A stretch of 64,000 nt of DNA, from NCBI RefSeq assembly GCF_000702705.1, contig NZ_JNJG01000006.1:1-64000 (forward strand), given 5' to 3'. This DNA is from Mycoplasma simbae ATCC 49888 (GTDB lineage Bacteria > Bacillota_I > Bacilli_A > Mycoplasmatales > Metamycoplasmataceae). Every line of letters begins with the position of its first letter. Position 1 is the stretch's first letter. This document shows positions 21,155 through 30,865 of this stretch, piece by piece. The notes under the pieces were generated by a model. That model worked only from the letters and a program-made list of their open reading frames with translations, was not told the DNA's origin and made no database searches. A program made the translations under genes and the position numbers.

Positions 21155-22141
21155 ATGGAATTTACATCATTAATCCAACATACTGTTAACAACATTAAAC
21201 AAACTAAAAAAATTGTGATTGTTGACGGTGACGATGCTCGTGCAATTGAAGCTGCACAAATTTTAGAGCAATATCCAAACTTAGAGTTGATTTTACTTAC
21301 TGAAAAAGATACTCAAATCAACACAAAAGCTCAAGTAATTAACATTCACGCAGATGAAGATAAAAAACAAAAACTTGCTTTAGAAATGTTTAATCAACGT
21401 GAAGCTGCCGCTAAAGCTAAAGGCAAAGAAAACAAAGATACTTTAGAATTATGCCAACAAGCTTTAAACCAAAGAACTTTCTACGCAATGATGCTTCTAC
21501 AAACTGGCGAAGTAGATGGTGTTGTTGGTGGATTATTCTACTCAACAGCAGACATGCTTAGAGCCGCTTTTAAAGTTATTGGTTCAGCTAAAGGAATTAA
21601 AACAATTAGCTCAGTTATGGTTATGCACCGTGGCGAAGAAACTTTATTCTTTAGTGACATCTCAGTTAACCCAAAACCTGATCAAGCAGGCCTAACCGAT
21701 ATTGGTTTAAACGCTGCTAAATTTGTTCAAGGTTTTGGCATTGATCCAAAAGTTGCATTTTTAAGCTTTTCAACAAGTTTTAGTGCTAAAACACCAGAAA
21801 CAGAAATGGTAAGAAATGCAACTTTAGACTTTAACGCAAAATACGAAGGTGTTAAAGCAATTGGTGAAGTGCAACTAGACGCTGCTTTAGATTTAGGCGT
21901 AAGACAAGCCAAATATAAAGATGAATCATTCAATGAACCAGCTAACACACTAGTGTTTCCAAACCTAGAAGCTGGTAACATTGGCTACAAACTAGTTCAA
22001 CGTTTAGGTGGTTTTGGAGCTATTGGACCTATCATTGTTGGTACAAACAAACCAGTTAACGATTTATCAAGAGGTGCTAAAGTTAACGATGTTGTTAACA
22101 CAGTGCTAATTACTGCAATTCAAAGTGAAGGAGCAAAATAA
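21155..22141 (+). CDS. pta: Phosphate acetyltransferase
   Basis: Converts acetyl-CoA and phosphate to acetyl phosphate, the first half of acetate fermentation. The 328 residues match the short Pta form without the N-terminal regulatory domain of enterobacterial enzymes. Motifs include VDGVVGGLFYSTADMLRAA, GAIGPIIVG and the closing KPVNDLSRGA. The ATG follows TAGGAG. Its TAA overlaps the ackA ATG (TAATG), making pta-ackA a coupled pair for substrate-level ATP synthesis. Confidence 0.97.
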   Translation: MEFTSLIQHTVNNIKQTKKIVIVDGDDARAIEAAQILEQYPNLELILLTEKDTQINTKAQVINIHADEDKKQKLALEMFNQREAAAKAKGKENKDTLELCQQALNQRTFYAMMLLQTGEVDGVVGGLFYSTADMLRAAFKVIGSAKGIKTISSVMVMHRGEETLFFSDISVNPKPDQAGLTDIGLNAAKFVQGFGIDPKVAFLSFSTSFSAKTPETEMVRNATLDFNAKYEGVKAIGEVQLDAALDLGVRQAKYKDESFNEPANTLVFPNLEAGNIGYKLVQRLGGFGAIGPIIVGTNKPVNDLSRGAKVNDVVNTVLITAIQSEGAK

Positions 22142-23328
22142 TGTCTAAAAAAGTTTTAGTTATTAACGCAGGATCAAGTTCAATTAAATTACAATTACTT
22201 GAAAAAAGCAATTTAAATGTTGTAGCTAGTGGTCTAGCTGAAAGAATTACTTTAGCTGATGGTATTATTACTATTAAAGCTAATGAACAAAAATATGTAA
22301 AAAATGTTGATTTACCAAACCACACTGTGGCGGCTGAACACATTTTAGCTTTACTTTCAGAAGCTAAAATTATTGAAAATGTAGATGACATTGAAATTAT
22401 TGGCTTTAGAGTAGTGCACGGTGGTACTTACTTTAACAAAACAGCGCAAATTAATGATGAAGTTATTGCTGTGATTGAAAAATGTGCTGACTATGCACCT
22501 TTACACAACCCAGGTGCATTGCAAGCTATTAACGCTTTTAAAGCAGTTGTGCCTCACGCTAAATTAGCTGCTGAATTTGACACAAGTTTTCACACTACAA
22601 TTCCAGATGTAAATGCTATTTATCCTATTCCACACGAGTGAACTGAAAAATTTGGTATTCGTCGTTTTGGTTTCCACGGAATTTCACACCAATACATTAC
22701 TGAAAAAATGCAACAAATCTTAGGTAAAGAAAAAGTTAACATCGTTAACGCACACGTAGGAAATGGTGCAAGTATTTGTGCAATTAAAGATTCTCAATCA
22801 ATCGATACCACAATGGGTCTAACCCCGCTAGCTGGTATTATGATGGGGACTAGATCTGGTGATGTTGACCCTGCTTTAATTGAATTTATCTGCTCACACA
22901 CAGGACTAAGTGTAAACGAAGTAACAAGCGCGCTAAACAAAAAATCAGGTCTATTAGGTGTTTCAGGTATTTCAAGTGACATGCGTGATATTGAAAAAGG
23001 AATTGCTGAAAACAATCCTAAAGCAATTTTTGCATGAAATCTATATGTACAAAAAATCGTTGACTTTGTGGCAAACTATGCTAACAAAGTTGGTGACTTA
23101 GACGCTATTGTTTTCACCGCCGGTGTTGGTGAAAACGCTCCTGAATTACGTCGTGATGTGGTAGCAAAAATTAACTTTGCACACATCGAATTAGACGAAA
23201 ATGTAAACTTTGCTAAAATTGCAGATTATGCACTAATTTCTAAACCAGAAAGCCAAATTAAAGTTTACGTAATCAGAACTAACGAAGAGCTTTTAATTGC
23301 TCAAAACGCTCTAAAATTATTTAGCTAA
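22141..23328 (+). CDS. ackA: Acetate kinase
   Basis: Transfers phosphate from acetyl phosphate to ADP, giving ATP and acetate. The 395 residues open with VLVINAGSSSIKLQLL (nucleotide-binding Asn and Ser), and contain RVVHGG, FDTSFH, RRFGFHGISH and TAGVGENAPELR. The catalytic Asp is in FDTSFH and the phosphoryl-contact Arg in RVVHGG. Starts inside the pta stop and ends in a TAATG overlap with coaD. Confidence 0.97.
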
Positions 23329-23756
23329 TGCGTAAGGCTATTTACGCTGGTTCATTTGATCCCTTGCACAGCGGTCATCAAGCTGTAATCACCAAAGCGC
23401 TTAAACTGGTGGATCATTTAATCATCGTAGTATCAAATAACCCTGACAAAAATAATTTAGACAACATCAACGAGCGCTTTGAACATATTCAAAATGTTTA
23501 TCAAACTAATCCAAATGTAACTGTTTTGTGTAATAAAAACGAGTTAATTGGCAACATTGCCAAGCGCGAAGGTGTTAACTTTTTAATTCGTTCGGCACGC
23601 AATAATGTTGATTATCAAATCGAATTAGATATAGCTGCTGGTAATCATGAAGTAAATCCAGATTTAGAAACGATTTTAATCATTCCTGACTATGACATGA
23701 TTGGCATTAGTTCAACACTAATTCGCCACAAAAAAGCTTTGATCAAGGAGAATTAA
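23328..23756 (+). CDS. coaD: Phosphopantetheine adenylyltransferase
   Basis: Penultimate step of coenzyme A synthesis. The 142 residues carry the nucleotidyltransferase motif AGSFDPLHSGHQAVI (HxGH-type active site) and the C-terminal GISSTLIRHK. It is slightly shorter than most CoaD proteins (about 160 residues). It is coupled to ackA by TAATG and to engB by another TAATG. CoA supply next to Pta makes metabolic sense, though the linkage may just reflect compaction. Confidence 0.93.
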   Translation: MRKAIYAGSFDPLHSGHQAVITKALKLVDHLIIVVSNNPDKNNLDNINERFEHIQNVYQTNPNVTVLCNKNELIGNIAKREGVNFLIRSARNNVDYQIELDIAAGNHEVNPDLETILIIPDYDMIGISSTLIRHKKALIKEN

Positions 23757-24346
23757 TGTTTAAATTCATCACAAGTGCCCTTGAACCAGGCACTTGACCA
23801 GCAACTAAAGAACCTCAAGTCATTTTTTGAGGTCGCTCTAACGTTGGCAAATCCTCGCTTTTAAACGCTTTAACTGATCAAAAATTAGCTTTTGTGTCCA
23901 AAACTCCTGGTCGCACCCAATTAATCAACTTTTTTAGCGATAATAACGGTAAATTTTTAGTCGATTTACCAGGTTATGGCTATGCACAAATGAGTAAAAG
24001 CCAACAGGATAAAATGCTTTGAGCAATTAAACAATATCTTTCATTTAATGCTGGCACTAAGCACTTATTCATCCTGCTTGATTCACGCACTGGCATTACC
24101 AAAATTGATCTTGAAACAATTCATTTTATTCAACAATTAGGCCTAAAATACTCATTAATATACACAAAATTAGACAAATTAAACCAAAAAGAAAAATCCG
24201 CTTTAATCAAAAAACACTCTCAACACATTGAAGCAAACTTAATTAGTGACAATGTAAACGTGTTTTTAGTATCAGCACAAAAACGTATTAATCTGGATGA
24301 ATTAACTCAACACATCAGCGATATTTTATATCCAAACGCAGAATAA
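23756..24346 (+). CDS. engB: Ribosome-biogenesis GTPase EngB (YsxC/YihA)
   Basis: GTPase for late assembly of the 50S subunit. The 196 residues show the G1 loop GRSNVGKSS, the G2 Thr in [14 protein letters not shown]3 DLPGYGYA, G4 TKLDK and G5 SAQK. The start is the ATG of a TAATG overlap with coaD. It is followed 8 bp later by the next gene, whose GGAGG lies just after the engB stop. Confidence 0.96.
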
Positions 24347-24354
24347 GGAGGCAT

Positions 24355-25845
24355 ATGAAAAAGAAAAAAGCTTTATTGACAGCTGGCATAACTTTAGCTA
24401 GCACCAGTGCAATTATTGCTGGTATTGCTTTAATCTCTAAATACACCCACCCTCAACTTGATGCCATTAAAGAAATTGGTCAATATGAGTTGATTAAAGG
24501 GCCTAATGAAACAGATTTTGCAAACCATTACGCTTCCGAATTTGCTTATGCATCTTATTATGATTCACGGCCAACTTATTCATCAAGCACAATTTTTCAG
24601 CCAGAATTAAAAAACCAAAGCAATAAAGAAAATAAATTCTGATCATACCAATTAGAAATTAGCTACGATTACAAAGATAGCTCTGTTGAAGAATACAAAG
24701 CACGCCATAAACCTTTATTTACTTTGCGCCACGCTCGCACTAAAGCACCAATTGATGTATTAAAATCAACTCACAACATTTATTATCATGCTTATGCTAA
24801 CGACATAACTGGTGAATTGTTTTTAAATGTGCTTTTAGAAGACAAAAATAGCGATGAAAAAATCTTACAAAAATCTACTTCCGATGCTGAACGTATTGAC
24901 AAATGAGCGTTTAAAACGTTCAAAATTGGCGGGTTTAAAAAACTAGATTTAAACAACCAAAACGAATTAATTCGCTCAAAAAGCAATAAAAATTCAACAA
25001 TTATTGGTAGTTTTGGTGTTAATGATACCAAAAAATTAACCGATACTTTTGCTACTAGATCTCATGGCCAAGATGAGCAAAAAGTAAGCATTAACAGCGT
25101 CAATGATTTAATTGATACAAACGTATTACCTTCTATAGCCCAAAGCGAAGAAGCCAAAATTAAAGCTAATAATGACAAAGTTAAATCTTTACTATCAATT
25201 AGTTCATATAATCGTTCAAACCCATTGGTTTCAATTGATTGAGACTCGCCAGTGTATTTTACTAAGTCAAATCACCCTGACAAGCTTATAATGCACTATT
25301 TTGTTAAACGTTATGTAGCTAATGCAACGGAACGTAAATTATCTGGCTTAGAACAAGTAAAAATCAAGCAAGAACAAACACAAATTGTCTACTTTAACTA
25401 CTTTAACCTTGAACGTATAGCAAAACAATTTGTTGAAGTGATTGGTAAAGAGGGCATTCAGCTAAATCAATATAGTCAAAGCGGGCCTAACGCTTTAAGC
25501 TTTAGTCAAAACTCTTCTTTAAGCGAATTAAACTCATCAAGAGGCTACTTTAGAGAATTAATTTTGCGCTTTAAAGAAAACTCCGACTTTACCACCTTAG
25601 CTAATTATTCAAACCTTTCAGCACAAGAAACTAACTTAAATAATTACACACTGTATTTTGAAACCGATAAATACTTCAAAATTCATGATGATGCTAATAA
25701 AGATTCAGATCCATACATTGGTAACCAAAACGCTGATACAATCAATTTTGCTTACACACTTAAATTTAATGAAAACGGTTCTTCAAACGGAATCAATAAA
25801 TATTATGGTAGCTTTAAATTGAGCGGATTTAAACCATTAGCTTAG
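24355..25845 (+). CDS. Membrane-anchored extracytoplasmic protein of unknown function
   Basis: Not recognised. 496 residues. Residues 7-27 form one hydrophobic segment after a KKKK start, giving either an uncleaved anchor or a signal peptide; there is no lipobox Cys, so it is not a lipoprotein. The rest is hydrophilic with many Asn, Ser and Lys and no clear catalytic motif. The likely topology is N-in, C-out. It has a strong AAGGAGG ribosome site and lies 8 bp after engB, so it is the last gene of the pta-engB transcript, which ends at a hairpin just behind it. Confidence 0.88.
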
Positions 25846-25846
25846 A

Positions 25847-25878
25847 AAACTTTGATCACTTCAGATCAAGGTTTTTTT
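25847..25878 (+). terminator. Terminator after the 24.4-25.8 kb gene
   Basis: aactttgatc (25848-25857) pairs with gatcaaggtt (25864-25873) with one G-T pair, followed by T residues. Confidence 0.85.
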
Positions 25879-25984
25879 ACGGAATACATTCCACTTTTTT
25901 TCTCCATTGCATTGAAAAGTCAGTGTATTCGTCGTAGATTGTAATATCATTTAAATAGATAATTATACTTTGTTAGGAGTTAAG

Positions 25985-27415
25985 ATGAAATTAGATAATC
26001 ATAAACAAAAATTAACAATTACTTGCGGTCCAGCTAGTTCCACTTTAGAAATAATGAAGCAAATCATTGCTGCTGGTGCAACCGTTATTAGAGCAAACTT
26101 TAGCCACGGTACTATTCAAGAACAAGAGTTTAAATTAAACTTAGCTCGCCAAGCAGCACAAGAATTGCAAGTTAATGTTTCTTTAATGTTAGACACTAAA
26201 GGCCCTGAAATTAGAGTGGGCCAAATGCAAAATGGTGCTGTAGCAATTGAAGCTAACCAAGAATTAACCATTCTAACCGATTCACATTCTTATGACAACG
26301 TAATTGGCGATAATACTCAAGTTACAGTACTTTACGACATGAGCAAAGACCTAAAAGTAGGCGACAAAGTGCTTTTTGATGATGGTAAATTGACTTCAGT
26401 TGTAACTCATGTTAGCGAAGGCAAAGTGGTTGTAAAAACAGTTAACTCGCACGTTTTAAAAACAAACAAACGCATTAATTTACCAAACGTTGACTTCTCG
26501 TTACCATTTTTAAGCCAAAAGGATATTGATGATGTAATTTTTGGTGCTCATTATGGCGTAGATTACGTAGCCGCTTCATTTGTTAATAGCGCTAAAAATG
26601 TACGTGAACTGCGTTCACTTTTAGACGCAAATGGCGGACAAAGAATTCAAATTATTTCTAAAATTGAATCACAAATGGGCATTAATAATATTGACGAAAT
26701 TATTGAAGCTAGCGATGGCATCATGATCGCTAGAGGCGATTTAGGTCTAGAAATACCATATTACGAAGTTCCATATTGACAAACACAAATTATTCGTAAA
26801 TGTCGCAAAGCAAACAAAGTTGTTATTGTAGCAACTCAAATGCTAGATTCACTAGAAAACAACCCTCAACCTACTAGAGCAGAAGTTAGTGACGTTTATT
26901 GAGCTACAAATTCAGGAGCTGATTCAACTATGCTTTCAAATGAAACAGCGGCTGGTAAATATCCTGTTCGTGCTGTCGAAGTAATGAGAACAATTAATAC
27001 TAAGGCAGAAAACGACTACTTCAATAGCTACAAATATGACAAAAAGATTAAAAAATTACTCGCAAAACTAGATAAAAGCAATGAATTTGACCAAAAAATT
27101 TCTAGACTTGTTAATCTAACAAGAGATGGCGAATTCAAGTATGTCATTATTGCTACTCCAGATCCAAAACTATTGCACAAACTGTCTAATTTTAGGTTAA
27201 ATACAACCTTTATTGCGGCACTGCCCCAAGCTAGCGAACAAACAAGTTTTGGTTTAACTAGTGGAGTTAAAACGCTGTTTAATTCTGCTAAACATTACCA
27301 GGAATTAATCAAAAACACTGGTCACATTAATGAAATCAAATCGCAACTAGTTTTCAATCCAGGTGATAAATACTTATTAGTAATTCAAAACGAAATAACT
27401 CAAGGCACTTTATAA
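25985..27415 (+). CDS. pyk: Pyruvate kinase
   Basis: Last ATP-yielding glycolytic step. The 476 residues contain [24 protein letters not shown], the catalytic [12 protein letters not shown] (Lys), [12 protein letters not shown] (Mg-binding) and [22 protein letters not shown]. No extra C-terminal PEP-utiliser domain is present. The ATG at 25985 was chosen because AGGAG lies 6 bp upstream; a TTG at 25970 would be upstream of that site. Its TAA overlaps the next ATG (TAATG). Confidence 0.97.
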
Positions 27416-28170
27416 TGAAAAAAATCAATTTAATTTTAACCCCAATTGTGGCTTTGCCGCTTAGTGCAGTTAGCTGTATAAATTTCAATGATAAACAAAC
27501 TAAACCCAAAACAAGTCCAGGAGATCAAAAACCTGCTGATACTGATACTAAAAAAAGAGATACTGAAAAATTTAATGCAACAGTATCAAAATACAATTTA
27601 CGCTTACAAACTAAGCTTCCATATCAAATTAGCAAAACATTAACCGCAAATAAAGCAACTCTAGCACTAATTGATAACATATTTGATGGCGATACCTTTT
27701 CTTTTAGCATTGAAGGTGGCTTTCAAAGTTATCGTTCTCGTTTTTCCGGTGTCGATACACCAGAAAAAACAGTTAACAGCGAGCATGGACGCGTGCCTAG
27801 TCAAGGTCAACAACACGAATATGCCCTTAAAGCATCCGCTTTTACAAGTGAATTATTAGACTTACCTGGCATTAAAGTATATGTTGTGCCGCAAAAAACG
27901 AAAAATGGCTCAAGTGATATTACTGACCGTTACGATCGCATTGTCTCAATAAACTACATCGTTTTTGATGACAAAGTAATTAATTTAAACTCCGAATTAG
28001 TGCGCTTAGGTTTTGCACGTATGCACTATATTTCTCAAAACGAACGTTCAACTTATTACACAGCAAATGATATTTGGTATTACGAATTAGCTTCAAGCAG
28101 TAAAGAAGCAAAAGAACAACAAAGAGGAATCTATTCGACACAAGCAAATATTGATCAAATATACCCTTAA
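27415..28170 (+). CDS. Thermonuclease (SNase-like) lipoprotein
   Basis: A secreted membrane nuclease: lipobox signal peptide ending SAVSC (Cys near residue 20), a Lys/Thr/Pro-rich linker to about residue 60, then a staphylococcal-nuclease fold. Visible active-site elements are IFDGDTFSF (Asp), the Arg in RSRFSGVDTPE (RxxGxDTPE), and the later acidic/basic pair in a TDRYDRIVS segment (the second active-site Arg). The C-terminal LVRLGFARMHY and AKEQQRGIYS also match. Mycoplasmas cannot make nucleotides de novo, so surface nucleases feed nucleotide salvage; in this genus such nucleases also degrade neutrophil DNA traps. Translation is coupled to pyk by TAATG. The only Trp codon is TGG. Confidence 0.9.
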   Translation: MKKINLILTPIVALPLSAVSCINFNDKQTKPKTSPGDQKPADTDTKKRDTEKFNATVSKYNLRLQTKLPYQISKTLTANKATLALIDNIFDGDTFSFSIEGGFQSYRSRFSGVDTPEKTVNSEHGRVPSQGQQHEYALKASAFTSELLDLPGIKVYVVPQKTKNGSSDITDRYDRIVSINYIVFDDKVINLNSELVRLGFARMHYISQNERSTYYTANDIWYYELASSSKEAKEQQRGIYSTQANIDQIYP

Positions 28171-28181
28171 CACCGTAAGAA

Positions 28182-29018
28182 ATGAATAAACAAGTAAATT
28201 TTTCTCAACAAATTAAAAACGAAATTTTTTTAAAAAAGAAAAATAAACAAGAAATCAATGAATTTATTCGTGGTTTCGTTTTTTCATCAGCCACTATTGA
28301 CAAAGATATTGAAATCAAAATAAACTCGGACGTAACATTTGCCCATTTTATTGAATTATTGCAAAGCTGCGTTAGTGAATTTAGCATTAAAAATAAGGCA
28401 ATAATAATGCCTTTAAGCGCTATTGATTTAGAGCTAAAAATTCATCTTCCTTCTGCATTTTTTGCAGGTGTTTTCAGCGCATCGGGATCAATATCTAATC
28501 TGGACCAATCTTCATATCATTTACAAATTAGCTCAAATTACACTGAATTTATTGAACTTTTTCAACAAAAATTGAATGAATACTATTTTGGCTTTCAAAG
28601 CATTCAACACAAAGGCAAACATTTAATTTATTTAAAACGTCATGAAAAAATATCTGATTTTTTAAAAGCTATTGGTGCTATTGAGTCAATGTTTGCTTTT
28701 GAAGATTCGCGCATTCAGCGTGATTTCGATAACTCTCTAAATAGAATTAACAATGTTGATGTTGCCAACATTAAAAAAATAGTCAACTCGAACCAAAAAC
28801 ACATCAAAAATATTAATTTCATCTTTGAGCATAATTTAGCGCACTTATTCAATGATAAACAGCTTAAATTGTTTGATTTAATGCTAAAAAGCCCTGAAGA
28901 AAGCCTAAACACATACTCGGAAAAGTTAGCCGAAGAACAAATTTTTATCTCCAAATCTGGCTTAAATCATTGGTTAATTAAACTTGGCAAAGTTGTTAAC
29001 GAGCACCTAAATAAATAG
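28182..29018 (+). CDS. whiA: DNA-binding protein WhiA
   Basis: Conserved regulator with a degenerate LAGLIDADG homing-endonuclease fold followed by a helix-turn-helix. Recognisable parts of the 278 residues are AFFAGVFSASGSISN (the endonuclease-like core), YLKRHEKISDFLKAIGA, and the FDNSLNRINNVDVANIKK region typical of WhiA. In Gram-positive bacteria it links division and metabolism; a WhiA in M. genitalium/gallisepticum has been linked to ribosomal gene control. The sole Trp is TGG. It follows the nuclease gene by 11 bp. Confidence 0.93.
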   Translation: MNKQVNFSQQIKNEIFLKKKNKQEINEFIRGFVFSSATIDKDIEIKINSDVTFAHFIELLQSCVSEFSIKNKAIIMPLSAIDLELKIHLPSAFFAGVFSASGSISNLDQSSYHLQISSNYTEFIELFQQKLNEYYFGFQSIQHKGKHLIYLKRHEKISDFLKAIGAIESMFAFEDSRIQRDFDNSLNRINNVDVANIKKIVNSNQKHIKNINFIFEHNLAHLFNDKQLKLFDLMLKSPEESLNTYSEKLAEEQIFISKSGLNHWLIKLGKVVNEHLNK

Positions 29019-29027
29019 GTGTTTTTT
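29004..29027 (+). terminator. Terminator overlapping the whiA stop
   Basis: caccta (29004-29009) pairs with taggtg (29016-29021), followed by six T. The stem includes the whiA TAG. Confidence 0.82.
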
Positions 29028-29048
29028 AATGCCAATTTAGATAATAAG

Positions 29049-29054
29049 TATAAT
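29049..29054 (+). promoter_or_regulatory. -10 box placing the start of transcription at the holA ATG
   Basis: TATAAT at 29049-29054; the expected start of transcription is about 29061, which is the A of the holA ATG. No ribosome-binding site lies between, so holA is probably translated from a leaderless mRNA. Confidence 0.5.
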
Positions 29055-29060
29055 TAAAAC

Positions 29061-30011
29061 ATGTATATAATTTATGGCCCGGAAAAATATTTTATTAATC
29101 AATACACTCAGCAAATTATTAACTCGCAGCCCAACTGTGAAGTTATCAATTTTGACTGCAATGAAGCAAGCCTAATTGAATTAGAAAATTTAATAGCTTC
29201 TAATTCAATATTTGATTCTGGTCGAATAATTTTTATTCACGATTGTACATATTTAGAGAATAAAATTGCGAAAACAGATACAAATAATGCCCAAATAATT
29301 TTAGATGCATTGCAAGCCAACACACTCGATACAATTGTGTTTGTAAACACTAATATCTTAAGCAAAGAAAGTATTGCAAGCAACTTTTTTACCAATAAAT
29401 TAATGCAATACAATCCTACTTTACTCTTTGCTAATTCGTTAAGCGGTATTGAGTTAAATCGCAAAATTCAACAAATAGCCCAACAATATGGGGCAAAAAT
29501 TGATAATTTAGCAATAAATACGCTAAATCAAAAATTACCCAATGATTTATATTTGATTGAATTAGAAATTGCTAAACTGGCCAACCTAGACTCAAACATT
29601 AGCTCACAACTAGTACAACAAAATGTAACGGATGCATATATAGAAGATACTTTTGGCTTTGCTCGTTCAATCGAAAGCGGCGATTTTGGCTTGATTTGGC
29701 GCAAATATAAACAAAAAGTAGCTGAAGGCATTGAAATTAATGCTTTAATTGGGCAACTGGCTCAACAATTGGTATTAGCTAACCAAATCCACACTTTTTT
29801 TAAATTAAACCTTAGTCTTGAAGATGTTGCAACATCATTAAAATTAAATCAATACCGCGTAAAAAAGGTTTATTCACTGTTGCGTAATTTTGGTATCAAA
29901 AAAATCAACTCAATGCTGCAAGAATTAGCTGATTTAGACAAAGACTTAAGCAACTTTCAAGTTGATGCACAAATAGGTTTTGAGCAATTTTTACTGAATA
30001 ATTTCAATTAA
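29061..30011 (+). CDS. holA: DNA polymerase III subunit delta
   Basis: Clamp-loader subunit that opens the sliding clamp. The 316 residues start MYIIYGPEKYFINQY, the delta-type variant of a nucleotide-binding fold whose Walker A is naturally absent, with INALIGQLAQQLVLANQI and NQYRVKKVYSLLRNFG in the collar domain. Sequence conservation in this family is low, so the call rests on the overall pattern and length. Its only Trp is TGG. Confidence 0.85.
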   Translation: MYIIYGPEKYFINQYTQQIINSQPNCEVINFDCNEASLIELENLIASNSIFDSGRIIFIHDCTYLENKIAKTDTNNAQIILDALQANTLDTIVFVNTNILSKESIASNFFTNKLMQYNPTLLFANSLSGIELNRKIQQIAQQYGAKIDNLAINTLNQKLPNDLYLIELEIAKLANLDSNISSQLVQQNVTDAYIEDTFGFARSIESGDFGLIWRKYKQKVAEGIEINALIGQLAQQLVLANQIHTFFKLNLSLEDVATSLKLNQYRVKKVYSLLRNFGIKKINSMLQELADLDKDLSNFQVDAQIGFEQFLLNNFN

Positions 30012-30034
30012 TTTAGCAATTTTTAAAAACGTAT

Positions 30035-30040
30035 TATAAT
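30035..30040 (+). promoter_or_regulatory. -10 box of rnpB
   Basis: TATAAT at 30035-30040, 5-7 bp before the inferred 5' end of the RNase P RNA. Confidence 0.65.
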
Positions 30041-30044
30041 TCAT

Positions 30045-30318
30045 TTGCATTGGCCGGTAGCTGCCAGCAATGGTAGAGGAAAGTCCACGCTAGCACTTGC
30101 TGCGATGCAAGTAGTGTTCATGCTAAGCCCAATAAGCTTAGGCCTAGACGACTAGTGCCACAGAGACGAGAATTGTGAAACGCGGTAAACTCCATGAGCT
30201 AGAAACCCAAATTTTGGTAGGGGAATTTTTTCAAAGTAAATGAACTGCGAAAAAAAATCATTGATTAGATAAATTACCGGCACCCGCAAGGGTACAGAAC
30301 GTGGCTTATAGATGCAAT
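30045..30318 (+). ncRNA. rnpB: RNase P RNA, type B
   Basis: Catalytic RNA that trims the 5' leader of tRNA precursors. Universal segments are visible: GAGGAAAGTCC (near 30074), GCCACAGAGACGAG, GAAACGCGGTAAACTCC in the middle, and ACAGAACGTGGCTTATAG near the 3' end. The outer helix P1 can form from ttgcat (30045-30050) with atgcaa (30312-30317), which sets the ends. The length of about 274 nt is short for type B, as in other mollicutes. A TATAAT box precedes and a terminator follows. Confidence 0.95.
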
Positions 30319-30339
30319 ATGCGCTTGCGCATATTTTTT
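30317..30339 (+). terminator. Terminator of rnpB
   Basis: atatgcgc (30317-30324) pairs with gcgcatat (30327-30334), followed by five more T. Confidence 0.85.
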
Positions 30340-30379
30340 ATTGCTTAAATTGTATAATTTAATCGATGAAAGGAGGATT

Positions 30380-30865
30380 ATGACTTTAACTAATTATGTT
30401 TTGATTGCTCTATATATTGGGATCTTTTTAGTTTTTGCGTTAGCAGAAATGTTAACTAGCGGAATATGGCTAGGTTTAACCTCACTTGCTAGCGTGCCTT
30501 CAATATTTATTAGTGCTTTTGTTAAAAATTCAACACTAAATATTGTGCTGGGTTTAATTATTTTTGCAATCAGTTGAGTTATAGTTTATTTATCATTTTA
30601 CAGGTTGCTCAAACGTAAATTTGGCAAAAGTAAAGAAAATACTGACAGAATTGATTCACTTATTGGCAAAAAACACTTAACTTTAACTACAGATGCTTAT
30701 GAAAATAGTGATCAAAATGACCAATATGGTCAAGCTAAAGTTAATGGCGTAATTTACCGTGTAGCATCAGCTAAAGGTTCGGGAATTATTGCCAAAGGCT
30801 CAAAAGTTAGAATCATCAAAATTGAAGGCAACATTATTTATGTTGCTCCAGAGGAGAAAAATTAA
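30380..30865 (+). CDS. NfeD-like membrane protein
   Basis: 161 residues: two or three hydrophobic segments in the first ~80 residues, then a soluble C-terminal OB-fold (IDSLIGKKHLTLTTD, QAKVNGVIYRVASAKGS, KGSKVRIIKIEGNIIYV), the NfeD C-terminal pattern. NfeD proteins act with SPFH/stomatin proteins in membrane microdomains, and the SPFH gene begins on the base after this stop. The ATG at 30380 was chosen because AGGAGG lies 4 bp upstream; the longer frame from 30341 has no such site. It uses TGG once and TGA once for Trp. Confidence 0.85.

Noticed and set aside
25970-25984. Upstream TTG start for pyruvate kinase
   Set aside because: The ribosome site AGGAG lies between this TTG and the ATG at 25985 and points to the ATG.
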